Assembly (NCBI GenBank): GCA_002309275.1
Contig: DBXL01000046.1
Span: forward strand, 1-32,447
Length of the DNA: 32,447 bases
Source: Ruminococcaceae bacterium UBA1213
Lineage (GTDB): Bacteria > Bacillota > Clostridia > Oscillospirales > Acutalibacteraceae
Direction of reading: 5' to 3'
Positions 23,185 through 30,023 of the stretch are shown here, one piece after another (position 1 is the stretch's first letter; the number at the start of each line of letters is the position of its first letter). The notes beneath the pieces were generated by a model. That model made no database searches, was not told where the DNA came from, and worked only from the letters and a program-made list of their open reading frames with translations. The position numbers and the translations under genes are program-made.

Positions 23185-23872
23185 AAATTGGTGCAGTGAA
23201 AATAATATTCCTATTAATGACGAACAGAAGGCTCATTTTCAAATATATGCCCAAATGCTTGTTGAGTGGAATAAAAAAATGAATCTGACATCCATTGTCC
23301 GAGAAGATGAAATTGCCGTAAAGCACTTTATAGACAGTATTTCTGTTATAAGATATATAGATTTAAAAAAAGAGGCAAGCCTGATAGACATTGGAACGGG
23401 AGCTGGATTTCCGGGAATACCTCTCAAAATTATGTGTCCTGACATAAAACTGACGCTGCTTGACAGCCTGAACAAAAGACTGATTTTCCTTGATGAAGTT
23501 TGCAAGCTCATCAATGCAAAAGCAGATATAGTTCATGCCCGTGCGGAAGAACTCAGTCACAAAGAGGACTACAGAGAAAAGTTTGACTATGCAATTTCAA
23601 GAGCTGTTGCTAATCTGCCATCACTTTGCGAGTACTGTATGCCTTATGTAAAAAAAGGTGGTCTGTTTATATCAATGAAAGGTTCAGATGGAGAAAAGGA
23701 GCTTTCACTTGCACAAAATGCGGTTTCCGTTTTAGGCGGAAAAGTCGAGAAATTATATCACTTTCGCCTTCCGGATGAAAGTATGAGGAGTATTATAACT
23801 ATTTCCAAAATTTCATGCACTCCTTCTCAATATCCACGCAGAGGTACAAAAATTTCTAAAAATCCGCTTTGA
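23165..23872 (+). CDS. rsmG: 16S rRNA (guanine-N7) methyltransferase RsmG (GidB)
   Basis: SAM-dependent methyltransferase acting on a guanine of 16S rRNA (G527 in E. coli numbering); 235 residues. The SAM loop is DIGTGAGFPGIPLKI, preceded by MNLTSIVREDEIAVKHFIDS, and the C-terminus has CTPSQYPRRGTKISKNPL. The ATG at 23165 follows AAGGAG and lies inside the end of mnmG, overlapping it by 20 bases. A frame opening earlier at 23096 is only antisense-like readthrough of mnmG. Followed by a convergent terminator. Confidence 0.96.
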   Translation: MLIQILENWCSENNIPINDEQKAHFQIYAQMLVEWNKKMNLTSIVREDEIAVKHFIDSISVIRYIDLKKEASLIDIGTGAGFPGIPLKIMCPDIKLTLLDSLNKRLIFLDEVCKLINAKADIVHARAEELSHKEDYREKFDYAISRAVANLPSLCEYCMPYVKKGGLFISMKGSDGEKELSLAQNAVSVLGGKVEKLYHFRLPDESMRSIITISKISCTPSQYPRRGTKISKNPL

Positions 23873-23901
23873 ATTTTGGGAGTCTGAGCAGCGGAAAAAA
23901 T

Positions 23902-23936
23902 AAAAGCCGACAGCTTGTTTCAAGTCTGTCGGCTTT
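23902..23936. terminator. Bidirectional terminator between rsmG and noc
   Basis: Twelve-pair stem AAAAGCCGACAG / CTGTCGGCTTTT extended by CTT/AAG across a one-base bulge; flanked by A and T runs on the appropriate sides for both directions. Confidence 0.88.
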
Positions 23937-23984
23937 TGGAATGTCAGGGATATATCAGTCAATACTTTGTATAATAACGGAGAT

Positions 23985-24815
23985 TTAGGCGATAAGTCCG
24001 CCGTCATGACCGGTTGGCATTTTAGGTATCTGTATAACGTATTCTATAAGGTCATCATTTTCTGTTTGAAGTTTTACAGCAGGTATTCCTGCTTCACGCA
24101 TGGTATTTACAGCATTTTCTATGGTATTTTCAAAAATTCTTATATCTTTTATAACAGCCTTTTTGCATTGAAATTGTTTTCTGCGAACTTTGGATTCATG
24201 CAGTATTTCATCAATATATTCTTCGGACTGTGTTACATTCATATTATTTTCTACTATCTCGCTCAGTACAATACGTCTTTCTGTTTCGTCGGATATTTTA
24301 AGTATGGCCTTTACATGACGTTCAGTAAGATGTGCTTTAAGAATAATCTTTCTCTCATCAAAGCCTAAATCGAGTACACGCAACTTACTCGTAACAAAGG
24401 AAGGTCTTTGTCCTATATGAACCGCAAGTTCCTGACGTGTAATATGGCAGCAGGAAATAATATTTTTTATAATCTCGGCTTCCTCGAAAAAATTCAGTTC
24501 GCTTCTCTGAAGATTTTCTGTAAGAGAAAAAAGGATTGCCTGTGTATCACTGCACGAAACGATGATGCATGGAACGGTTGAAAGTCCACATATAGCAGCG
24601 GCTCTGAGTCGTCTCTCTCCGGCAATAAGCTCATATTCCATATTCGTCACTTTTCTGACGGTGAGAGGCTGAATGATCCCGTTTTTTTCAATGCTGACAG
24701 CAAGTTCATTGAGTTTATCACGGCTGTAATCTTTTCTGGAAGCCGTTTTGGAAGATCTGATTTGTACAAGCGGAATCTCAATGATTTTTCTGATAGTTGG
24801 ATTATTAAACAGCAT
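23985..24815 (-). CDS. noc: Noc-type ParB paralogue (nucleoid occlusion protein)
   Basis: A 276-residue ParB/Noc-fold CTP-switch DNA-binding protein expected to keep division away from the nucleoid. The CTP motif GERRLRAA is at 66-73. The HTH region keeps the Noc-type residues: Lys144 in TSKLRVL and Arg166 in LTERHVK, where canonical ParB has other residues (recalled Noc/ParB comparison). The C-terminus IFENTIENAV..AGIPAV is Noc-like. Only about 10 residues precede the conserved IIEIPLVQI, so the N-terminal amphipathic membrane-binding helix known from B. subtilis Noc is missing; an in-frame stop lies upstream, ruling out a longer start. GAAAGGAG precedes the ATG. It diverges from parA. Confidence 0.85.
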   Translation of the reverse strand: MLFNNPTIRKIIEIPLVQIRSSKTASRKDYSRDKLNELAVSIEKNGIIQPLTVRKVTNMEYELIAGERRLRAAAICGLSTVPCIIVSCSDTQAILFSLTENLQRSELNFFEEAEIIKNIISCCHITRQELAVHIGQRPSFVTSKLRVLDLGFDERKIILKAHLTERHVKAILKISDETERRIVLSEIVENNMNVTQSEEYIDEILHESKVRRKQFQCKKAVIKDIRIFENTIENAVNTMREAGIPAVKLQTENDDLIEYVIQIPKMPTGHDGGLIA

Positions 24816-24842
24816 ATTGCTCTACTCCTTTCGTTTATGTAT

Positions 24843-24848
24843 ATTATA
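24843..24848 (-). promoter_or_regulatory. noc -10 element
   Basis: Minus-strand TATAAT about 28 bases upstream of the noc ATG; the -35 region is weak. Confidence 0.4.
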
Positions 24849-24895
24849 ATGAACAGAAATTGAAATTTTTGTTGTATCATGTCATAAACCAAAAA

Positions 24896-24911
24896 TGTTT
24901 CACGTGAAACA
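24896..24911. promoter_or_regulatory. parS site 3, between noc and parA
   Basis: Perfect 16-bp palindrome TGTTTCACGTGAAACA in the divergent noc/parA promoter region. It could serve in segregation and in control of both promoters. Confidence 0.95.
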
Positions 24912-24933
24912 TTCATATTTGAAAATTTAATTG

Positions 24934-24962
24934 TTGCTATTGGAAAGCTTTAGTGATATAAT
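24934..24962 (+). promoter_or_regulatory. parA promoter
   Basis: TTGCTA -35 (24934-24939), 17-base spacer, perfect TATAAT -10 (24957-24962) with TG one base upstream. Lies 23 bases from parS site 3. Confidence 0.75.
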
Positions 24963-24996
24963 ATGTACGTCAGAGGATCTGAAAGGGGGAAAAATA

Positions 24997-25761
24997 ATGG
25001 GTAAGACAATAGCAGTAACCAATCAAAAGGGCGGTGTTGGAAAAACCACTACAGCAGTCAATGCTGCGGCAGGTATTGCAAAGTTGGGATATAAAGTTCT
25101 TCTTATAGACACCGATCCTCAAGGAAATGCAACAAGTGGTGTCGGAGTTGACAAGAGGTCGATAAAGTATTCTGCATACAGCATCATAGTTGATGATGTA
25201 AAGGCGGAAGATGCCGTTTTGCATACTGAGTTTGAAGGACTTGATGTCATACCGTCAAGCATAGAGCTTGCTGCGGCAGAACTGGAGCTTGCTGACCTTG
25301 AACACAGAGAAGCAAGACTGAAAAATGCTTTGGCAGCAGTCAAGGGGGAGTATGACTATATATTCATAGACTGTCCGCCGTCGCTTGGACTTATTACAAC
25401 AAATGCACTTTGTGCAGCAGATACGATACTTGTGCCGATACAGCCGGAGTATTATGCACTGGAGGGCTTGTCACAGCTTATTGCAACGGTAAGACTTGTA
25501 AAGAGAAGATACAATCCCTATCTTGAAATAGAGGGAGTATTGCTGACCATGTATGACGGCAGACTTAATTTAACGCAGCAGGTCGTACAGGAAGTGAAGA
25601 AGTTTTTTCCAAAAAAAGTATTTTCATCTGTCATTCCAAGAGGTGTCAGACTGTCTGAAGCACCAAGTTTTGGAATGCCTATCATGTATTTTGACAAGTC
25701 GTGTAAAGGCTCACTGGCATATATGGAACTGTCAAGGGAGATTGTTGAAAATAATAAGTAA
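24997..25761 (+). CDS. parA: Chromosome partitioning ATPase ParA (Soj)
   Basis: Deviant Walker ATPase that drives chromosome segregation with ParB and, in B. subtilis, tunes DnaA; 254 residues. The deviant P-loop KGGVGKTTT is at 11-19, with LIDTDPQGNATSG and DYIFIDCPPSLG as further family motifs. The ATG at 24997 follows GAAAGGGGGA at normal spacing; the frame back to 24931 crosses the promoter. parB follows after about 30 bases on the same strand. No N-terminal HTH, so it is the small chromosomal type. Confidence 0.97.
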   Translation: MGKTIAVTNQKGGVGKTTTAVNAAAGIAKLGYKVLLIDTDPQGNATSGVGVDKRSIKYSAYSIIVDDVKAEDAVLHTEFEGLDVIPSSIELAAAELELADLEHREARLKNALAAVKGEYDYIFIDCPPSLGLITTNALCAADTILVPIQPEYYALEGLSQLIATVRLVKRRYNPYLEIEGVLLTMYDGRLNLTQQVVQEVKKFFPKKVFSSVIPRGVRLSEAPSFGMPIMYFDKSCKGSLAYMELSREIVENNK

Positions 25762-25790
25762 TCAACTATGAAATGGGGGAGTGATGATGG

Positions 25791-26642
25791 ATGGCAGTCA
25801 AAAAGGGCGGTCTCGGAAAAGGGCTTAGTGCGATATTTCTTGAAAACGAAAATGAAAGCTTGGGAAGCACAGTGTTGCCGGTATCAGAGATAGAGCCGAA
25901 TCGTTCACAGCCAAGACGTGATTTTGATGAAGAAAGTCTTCGTGAACTTGCAGACTCCATTGCGGCACACGGTGTATTGCAGCCGCTGCTTGTCAGACCG
26001 CTTGCGGAAGGCGGCTATCAGCTTGTTGCGGGTGAACGCAGATGGCGTGCGAGCCGTATGGCAGGATTGTTTGAAGTTCCCGTGATTATCAGAGAGATGA
26101 CGGATTCCGAAATGATGCAGATTGCAATGATAGAGAATCTGCAAAGGGAAAATTTAAATCCTGTTGAAGAGGCTATGGGATACAGGATGCTTATAGATGA
26201 GTATCATCTGACGCAGGAAGAGATTTCAAAATCTGTGGGAAAAAGCAGACCTGTTATAGCAAATGCATTGAGGATATTGTCACTGCCGAAAGAAATACTT
26301 GACATGGTGAGTGAGGGAAAGATTTCTGCAGGTCATGCAAGAGCACTGCTGAGTTTTTCGGATAAAGCCGAACAAATGAGGGTTGCAAGGTCGATACCTG
26401 AAAAGGACCTGACGGTAAGGGATGTGGAGAAGCTTGTAAAGAGTTTTGACAGACCTGAAAAGAGGGAAATGGAAATATCGCATGAAAACACCTTTTTCGG
26501 TGAAGTAGAGATTGCATTGAAGGAGTACCTGAAAAGAAAAGTCAGGGTAATAGGCAAAGGGGATAAAGCAGGTATCCTGCAGATAGAATTTTATGATGAA
26601 GAGGATCTTGCAGAGATTGCAAGACTTTTTGCTGAAAAGTAG
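25791..26642 (+). CDS. parB: Chromosome partitioning protein ParB (Spo0J)
   Basis: parS-binding CTP-dependent clamp that spreads from parS and recruits SMC; 283 residues. It begins with the ParB N-terminal peptide KKGGLGKGLSAIF, which stimulates ParA. The N-domain reads VSEIEPNRSQPRRDF, and the CTP-binding GERRWRASR follows. The HTH region GKSRPVIANALRILSLP...SAGHARALL is of the canonical ParB type (Arg after GKS; Gly before HAR), in contrast to the Noc paralogue in this window. GGGGGAG precedes the ATG at 25791. With four parS sites nearby, this is the chromosomal segregation system. Confidence 0.97.
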   Translation: MAVKKGGLGKGLSAIFLENENESLGSTVLPVSEIEPNRSQPRRDFDEESLRELADSIAAHGVLQPLLVRPLAEGGYQLVAGERRWRASRMAGLFEVPVIIREMTDSEMMQIAMIENLQRENLNPVEEAMGYRMLIDEYHLTQEEISKSVGKSRPVIANALRILSLPKEILDMVSEGKISAGHARALLSFSDKAEQMRVARSIPEKDLTVRDVEKLVKSFDRPEKREMEISHENTFFGEVEIALKEYLKRKVRVIGKGDKAGILQIEFYDEEDLAEIARLFAEK

Positions 26643-26671
26643 TGGAATATTTTTTGAATATGTGTTATAAT
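26643..26671 (+). promoter_or_regulatory. serS promoter
   Basis: Extended -10 TG-T-TATAAT at 26663-26671; the -35 (TGGAAT at 26643-26648) is weak. Located directly after the parB stop. Confidence 0.65.
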
Positions 26672-26710
26672 GATTTTTGCGGAAATTATATATAAAGGAG
26701 TCTGGAAAAT

Positions 26711-27991
26711 ATGATTGACATTAAGTATCTGAGGGAAAAGCCGGAAGAGATAAAGGCAAGAATCAAAAAGAGAGAGATGGATCTCGACAGCGTTGTAGAT
26801 GAGATTCTCACTGTAGATGCACAGAAGCGTGAGCAGATGGGCAAGATTGAAGCGATGAAAGCGGAGAAGAATGCCGCAAGTAAGCAGATACCGCAGATAA
26901 AGAAAGCAGGCGGAGATGTTTCGGAGATAATGGCAAAGATGAAGGAGACAGGTGTGCTTATCGCAGAGGGAGAAGCTGTTATAAAAGAGCTTGACGACAA
27001 GCAGACGGATTTGCTTTTGTCACTGCCGAATTTGCCTGATGATGATGTATGTGCCGGCGGTAAGGAGCAGAATGAGCCTGTAAGATATTTCGGAGAGAAA
27101 CCGCAGTTTAGTTTTCCGATGAAGAATCATGTAGAACTTTGTGAAAGTCTTGGAATGATAGACTATCAGAGAGGAGCAAAGATTGCAGGTGCAGGAAGCT
27201 GGCTGTACAGAGGCTGGGGTTCAAGGCTTGAATGGGCATTGCTGAACTTTTTCATAGAGGAGCATATCAATGACGGATTTGAATTCATACTGCCGCCGCA
27301 TATGCTTGGTTATCAGTGCGGATATGTAGCAGGACAGTTTCCGAAGTTCAGGGATGAAGTTTATTGGATACAGAATCCCACAAGCAATGATGAGAAGTTC
27401 ATGCTGCCGACAGCAGAAACAGCCCTTGTCAATCTTCATAGGGATGAGATTATACCGACAGAGGAGCTTCCTAAAAAATACATAGCATATACACCTTGTT
27501 ATAGACGTGAAGCCGGCAGCTACCGTTCAGAAGAAAGAGGAATGATTAGGGGACATCAGTTCAATAAGGTAGAGATGGTGCAGTACACGGAAGATGACAA
27601 GTCAGATATTGCATTCAAGGAGCTTGTTGAAAAGGCAGAAAGACTTGTGCAGGAATTGGGACTTCACTACAGATTAAGTAAATTGGCAGCAGGTGACTGT
27701 TCATTCTCAATGGCAAGAACATATGATATAGAAGTATGGATACCGAGTATGGAGATATATAAAGAGGTAAGCTCTGCATCAAATGCCCGTGACTATCAGG
27801 CACGCAGGGGAAATGTACGTTACAGAGGCGAGGACAAGAAACTGCATTTTGCCCACACGCTGAATGCATCGGGACTTGCGACGAGCCGTGTAATACCTGC
27901 CATTGTAGAGCAGTATCAGAATGAAGACGGTTCAGTAACAGTTCCAAAGGTATTGCGCAAGTATATGGGAATCGATGTCATCAAAAAATAA
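26711..27991 (+). CDS. serS: Seryl-tRNA synthetase
   Basis: Class II aminoacyl-tRNA synthetase charging tRNA-Ser (and selenocysteine tRNA where present); 426 residues. The N-terminal coiled-coil arm is visible as the Lys/Glu-rich 25-100 region. Class II motif 2 is YTPCYRREAGSYRSEERG with MIRGHQFNKVEM, and motif 3 lies in TLNASGLATSRVIPAIVEQYQ. AAAGGAGT precedes the ATG at 26711. It has its own promoter after parB, and parS site 4 lies two bases after its stop codon. Confidence 0.97.
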   Translation: MIDIKYLREKPEEIKARIKKREMDLDSVVDEILTVDAQKREQMGKIEAMKAEKNAASKQIPQIKKAGGDVSEIMAKMKETGVLIAEGEAVIKELDDKQTDLLLSLPNLPDDDVCAGGKEQNEPVRYFGEKPQFSFPMKNHVELCESLGMIDYQRGAKIAGAGSWLYRGWGSRLEWALLNFFIEEHINDGFEFILPPHMLGYQCGYVAGQFPKFRDEVYWIQNPTSNDEKFMLPTAETALVNLHRDEIIPTEELPKKYIAYTPCYRREAGSYRSEERGMIRGHQFNKVEMVQYTEDDKSDIAFKELVEKAERLVQELGLHYRLSKLAAGDCSFSMARTYDIEVWIPSMEIYKEVSSASNARDYQARRGNVRYRGEDKKLHFAHTLNASGLATSRVIPAIVEQYQNEDGSVTVPKVLRKYMGIDVIKK

Positions 27992-27992
27992 A

Positions 27993-28008
27993 TGTTTCAC
28001 GTGAAACA
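27993..28008. promoter_or_regulatory. parS site 4
   Basis: Perfect 16-bp palindrome TGTTTCACGTGAAACA starting two bases after the serS stop, with AAA/TTT extending the symmetry. Confidence 0.95.
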
Positions 28009-28039
28009 TTTTTGAATGTAGAATGATGGATAGGGAATG

Positions 28040-28072
28040 AGGAATGGAAATATTTCTCATTCCTATTTTTTT
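28040..28072 (+). terminator. serS terminator
   Basis: Stem AGGAATG/CATTCCT extended by GAAA/TTTC across one bulged T (28040-28064), followed by ATTTTTTTAG. Confidence 0.8.
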
Positions 28073-28328
28073 AGAGAAGTTTTCAACAGAGTTTTTAACA
28101 TCTGTTGAAAACTCAAAGAAAAATCAGGATAAATAAATAGTAAAAAGTGGCTTGAACAACGAAAAAATGTTGAAAAGTCTGTTGAAAGTCTTGAAAACTT
28201 TTAAAAAGTGGAAAAGATTTGAAAAGAGAAAGTGAAAAGTTGCACATTTTTTTGTTAAAAACTTGAAAGAAAATCTACATAGAATTCGGAAAAAATATTC
28301 TAAAAAGGAATAATAAATAGTTCTTTTA

Positions 28329-28337
28329 TGATATAAT
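28329..28337 (+). promoter_or_regulatory. guaB extended -10 promoter
   Basis: TG-A-TATAAT at 28329-28337 with no good -35; the leader is about 35 nt. ACGGAGGAG lies upstream of the guaB ATG. Confidence 0.65.
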
Positions 28338-28377
28338 TAGGCATTAAATATATCAAAAAAACGGAGGAGATTTAAGA

Positions 28378-29856
28378 ATGCTGACAGCAGGTTATATGGA
28401 CAAGTTTGGAAAAGAAGGTCTTACATTTGATGATGTCTTGCTGATACCGGGAGAGTCAAGTGTACAACCGAGAGATGTTGACATCAGTACATGGATAACG
28501 AGCAAGATAAAACTTAATACACCTCTTATAACAGCAGCAATGGACACGGTAACGGAAACAAGAATGGCGATAGCAATAGCCCGAGAAGGCGGCATGGGAA
28601 TCATACATAAGAATATGGGGATAGAGCAGCAGGCGGACGCAGTTGACAGAGTAAAGCGTTCTGAGAACGGAGTTATAGTCAATCCGTTTTTTCTGACACC
28701 GGAGCATTATGTGTATGATGCCAACAGACTGATGGCAAAATATAAAATATCGGGAGTGCCGATATGTGAGAATGGCAGGCTTGTAGGACTGATTACGAAC
28801 CGTGATTTGAGATTCATGGACGAGAGCGACTACAGCCAGAAAATTGCACAGGTAATGACTAATAAGGATATAATCACTGCACCGGTAGGAACGACACTGA
28901 AAGATGCCCAGCAGATACTGAAGCAGCATAAGATAGAGAAACTGCCGATAGTTGATGAAAACGGAATGTTGAAAGGTCTTATTACGATAAAGGATATAGA
29001 GAAGTCTGTACAGTATCCGAACAGTTCAAGGGATCATAATGGCAGACTGCTTTGCGGAGCAGCGATAGGAGCGACGCCGGATGTGCTTGACAGAGTGGCA
29101 GCACTTGTAGAAGCACAGGTAGATGTGCTTGTACTTGATTCTGCACATGGTCACAATGATAATGTTATTAATTCTGTCAGCAAGGTAAAGAAAGCATTTC
29201 CGAATGTACAGCTTATAGCAGGAAATGTTGCAACGGCAGAGGGTACAAAGGCATTGATAGATGCAGGAGCAGACTGTGTAAAGGTAGGTATTGGACCAGG
29301 TTCTATATGTACAACAAGAATTGTTGCAGGTATCGGTGTACCGCAGATAACAGCCATATATGATGCAGCATATGAAGCGTCAAAGCATGGCATTCCGATT
29401 ATTGCAGACGGCGGTGTCAAGTATTCGGGAGATATTGTGAAAGCACTTGCAGCAGGCGGCAGTGTAGTAATGATAGGTTCATTGGTAGCAGGCTGTGAGG
29501 AGTCACCCGGAGAAACAGAGATATATCAGGGAAGACAGTTCAAAGTATATAGAGGCATGGGAAGTCTTGGAGCAATGGGCAGAGGCAGTGCAGACAGATA
29601 TTTCCAGTCAGGCAATAAAAAGCTTGTACCGGAGGGAGTAGAGGGCAGAGTACCTTATAAGGGAGCATTGTCAGATACGATTTATCAGCTTGTAGGCGGA
29701 TTGAGAGCCGGTATGGGCTATACAGGCTGTGCGAATATACAGGAACTCCATGACAAAGCAACATTTGTACGCATTACGGGAGCAGGCTTGAAAGAGAGTC
29801 ATCCGCATGACATACAGATTACAAAGGAAGCACCGAACTATTCCTATAACGGATAA
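28378..29856 (+). CDS. guaB: IMP dehydrogenase
   Basis: NAD-dependent oxidation of IMP to XMP, the committed step to guanine nucleotides; 492 residues. The TIM-barrel start reads GLTFDDVLLIPGESSV. A pair of CBS domains fills about 100-215 (VMTNKDIITAPVGTTLKDAQ, GLITIKDIEK). The catalytic loop GPGSICTTR places the nucleophile at Cys311, followed by IIADGGVKYSGDIVKALAAGG and MGSLGAMGRGS, the IMP phosphate site and flap. ATG at 28378 with GGAGGAG nine bases upstream; a second Met at codon 7 is less likely. A hairpin terminator follows. Confidence 0.97.
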   Translation: MLTAGYMDKFGKEGLTFDDVLLIPGESSVQPRDVDISTWITSKIKLNTPLITAAMDTVTETRMAIAIAREGGMGIIHKNMGIEQQADAVDRVKRSENGVIVNPFFLTPEHYVYDANRLMAKYKISGVPICENGRLVGLITNRDLRFMDESDYSQKIAQVMTNKDIITAPVGTTLKDAQQILKQHKIEKLPIVDENGMLKGLITIKDIEKSVQYPNSSRDHNGRLLCGAAIGATPDVLDRVAALVEAQVDVLVLDSAHGHNDNVINSVSKVKKAFPNVQLIAGNVATAEGTKALIDAGADCVKVGIGPGSICTTRIVAGIGVPQITAIYDAAYEASKHGIPIIADGGVKYSGDIVKALAAGGSVVMIGSLVAGCEESPGETEIYQGRQFKVYRGMGSLGAMGRGSADRYFQSGNKKLVPEGVEGRVPYKGALSDTIYQLVGGLRAGMGYTGCANIQELHDKATFVRITGAGLKESHPHDIQITKEAPNYSYNG

Positions 29857-29870
29857 TCAGCATTTTATAG

Positions 29871-29905
29871 CAGGGCAGTCCATAAGGATTGCCCTGTATT
29901 TTTTA
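29871..29905 (+). terminator. guaB terminator
   Basis: Stem CAGGGCA / TGCCCTG extended by TCC/GGA across a single mismatch, then TATTTTTTATA. Confidence 0.9.
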
Positions 29906-29955
29906 TATATCAAATCTGACAAAAAAGCACTTATTTGTTAGTGTAAATTGATATA

Positions 29956-29984
29956 TTGACAAAAAGTCAAAAGATTTATATGAT
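29956..29984 (+). promoter_or_regulatory. Promoter of the secreted CAP protein with operator-like repeat
   Basis: A consensus TTGACA -35 (29956-29961), 17 bases and a TATGAT -10 (29979-29984). The inverted repeat TTGAC-AAAAA-GTCAA (29956-29970) covers the -35 and could be a repressor site. Confidence 0.7.
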
Positions 29985-30023
29985 TAAGTTGTATAAAATT
30001 TTTTACAAGGAGAGGTGTTTCTT

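Larger units (their letters stand above)
28009..28377 (+). other. Spacer between serS and guaB with TTTTCAACA boxes
   Basis: No gene. It holds a terminator, then a box cluster: TTTTCAACA at 28080-28088 and its inverse at 28103-28111 form a perfect 12-bp inverted repeat GTTTTCAACAGA / TCTGTTGAAAAC (28079-28112, ten-base loop); further inverse boxes lie at 28168-28176 and, with one change, 28180-28188. The following 80 bases are almost all purine (AAAAG/GAAAA runs). The guaB promoter and ribosome binding site close the region. Confidence 0.6.

Noticed and set aside
28113..28330. Purine riboswitch before guaB
   Set aside because: No three-way junction or conserved purine-aptamer core is visible; the region is low-complexity A/G-rich sequence.
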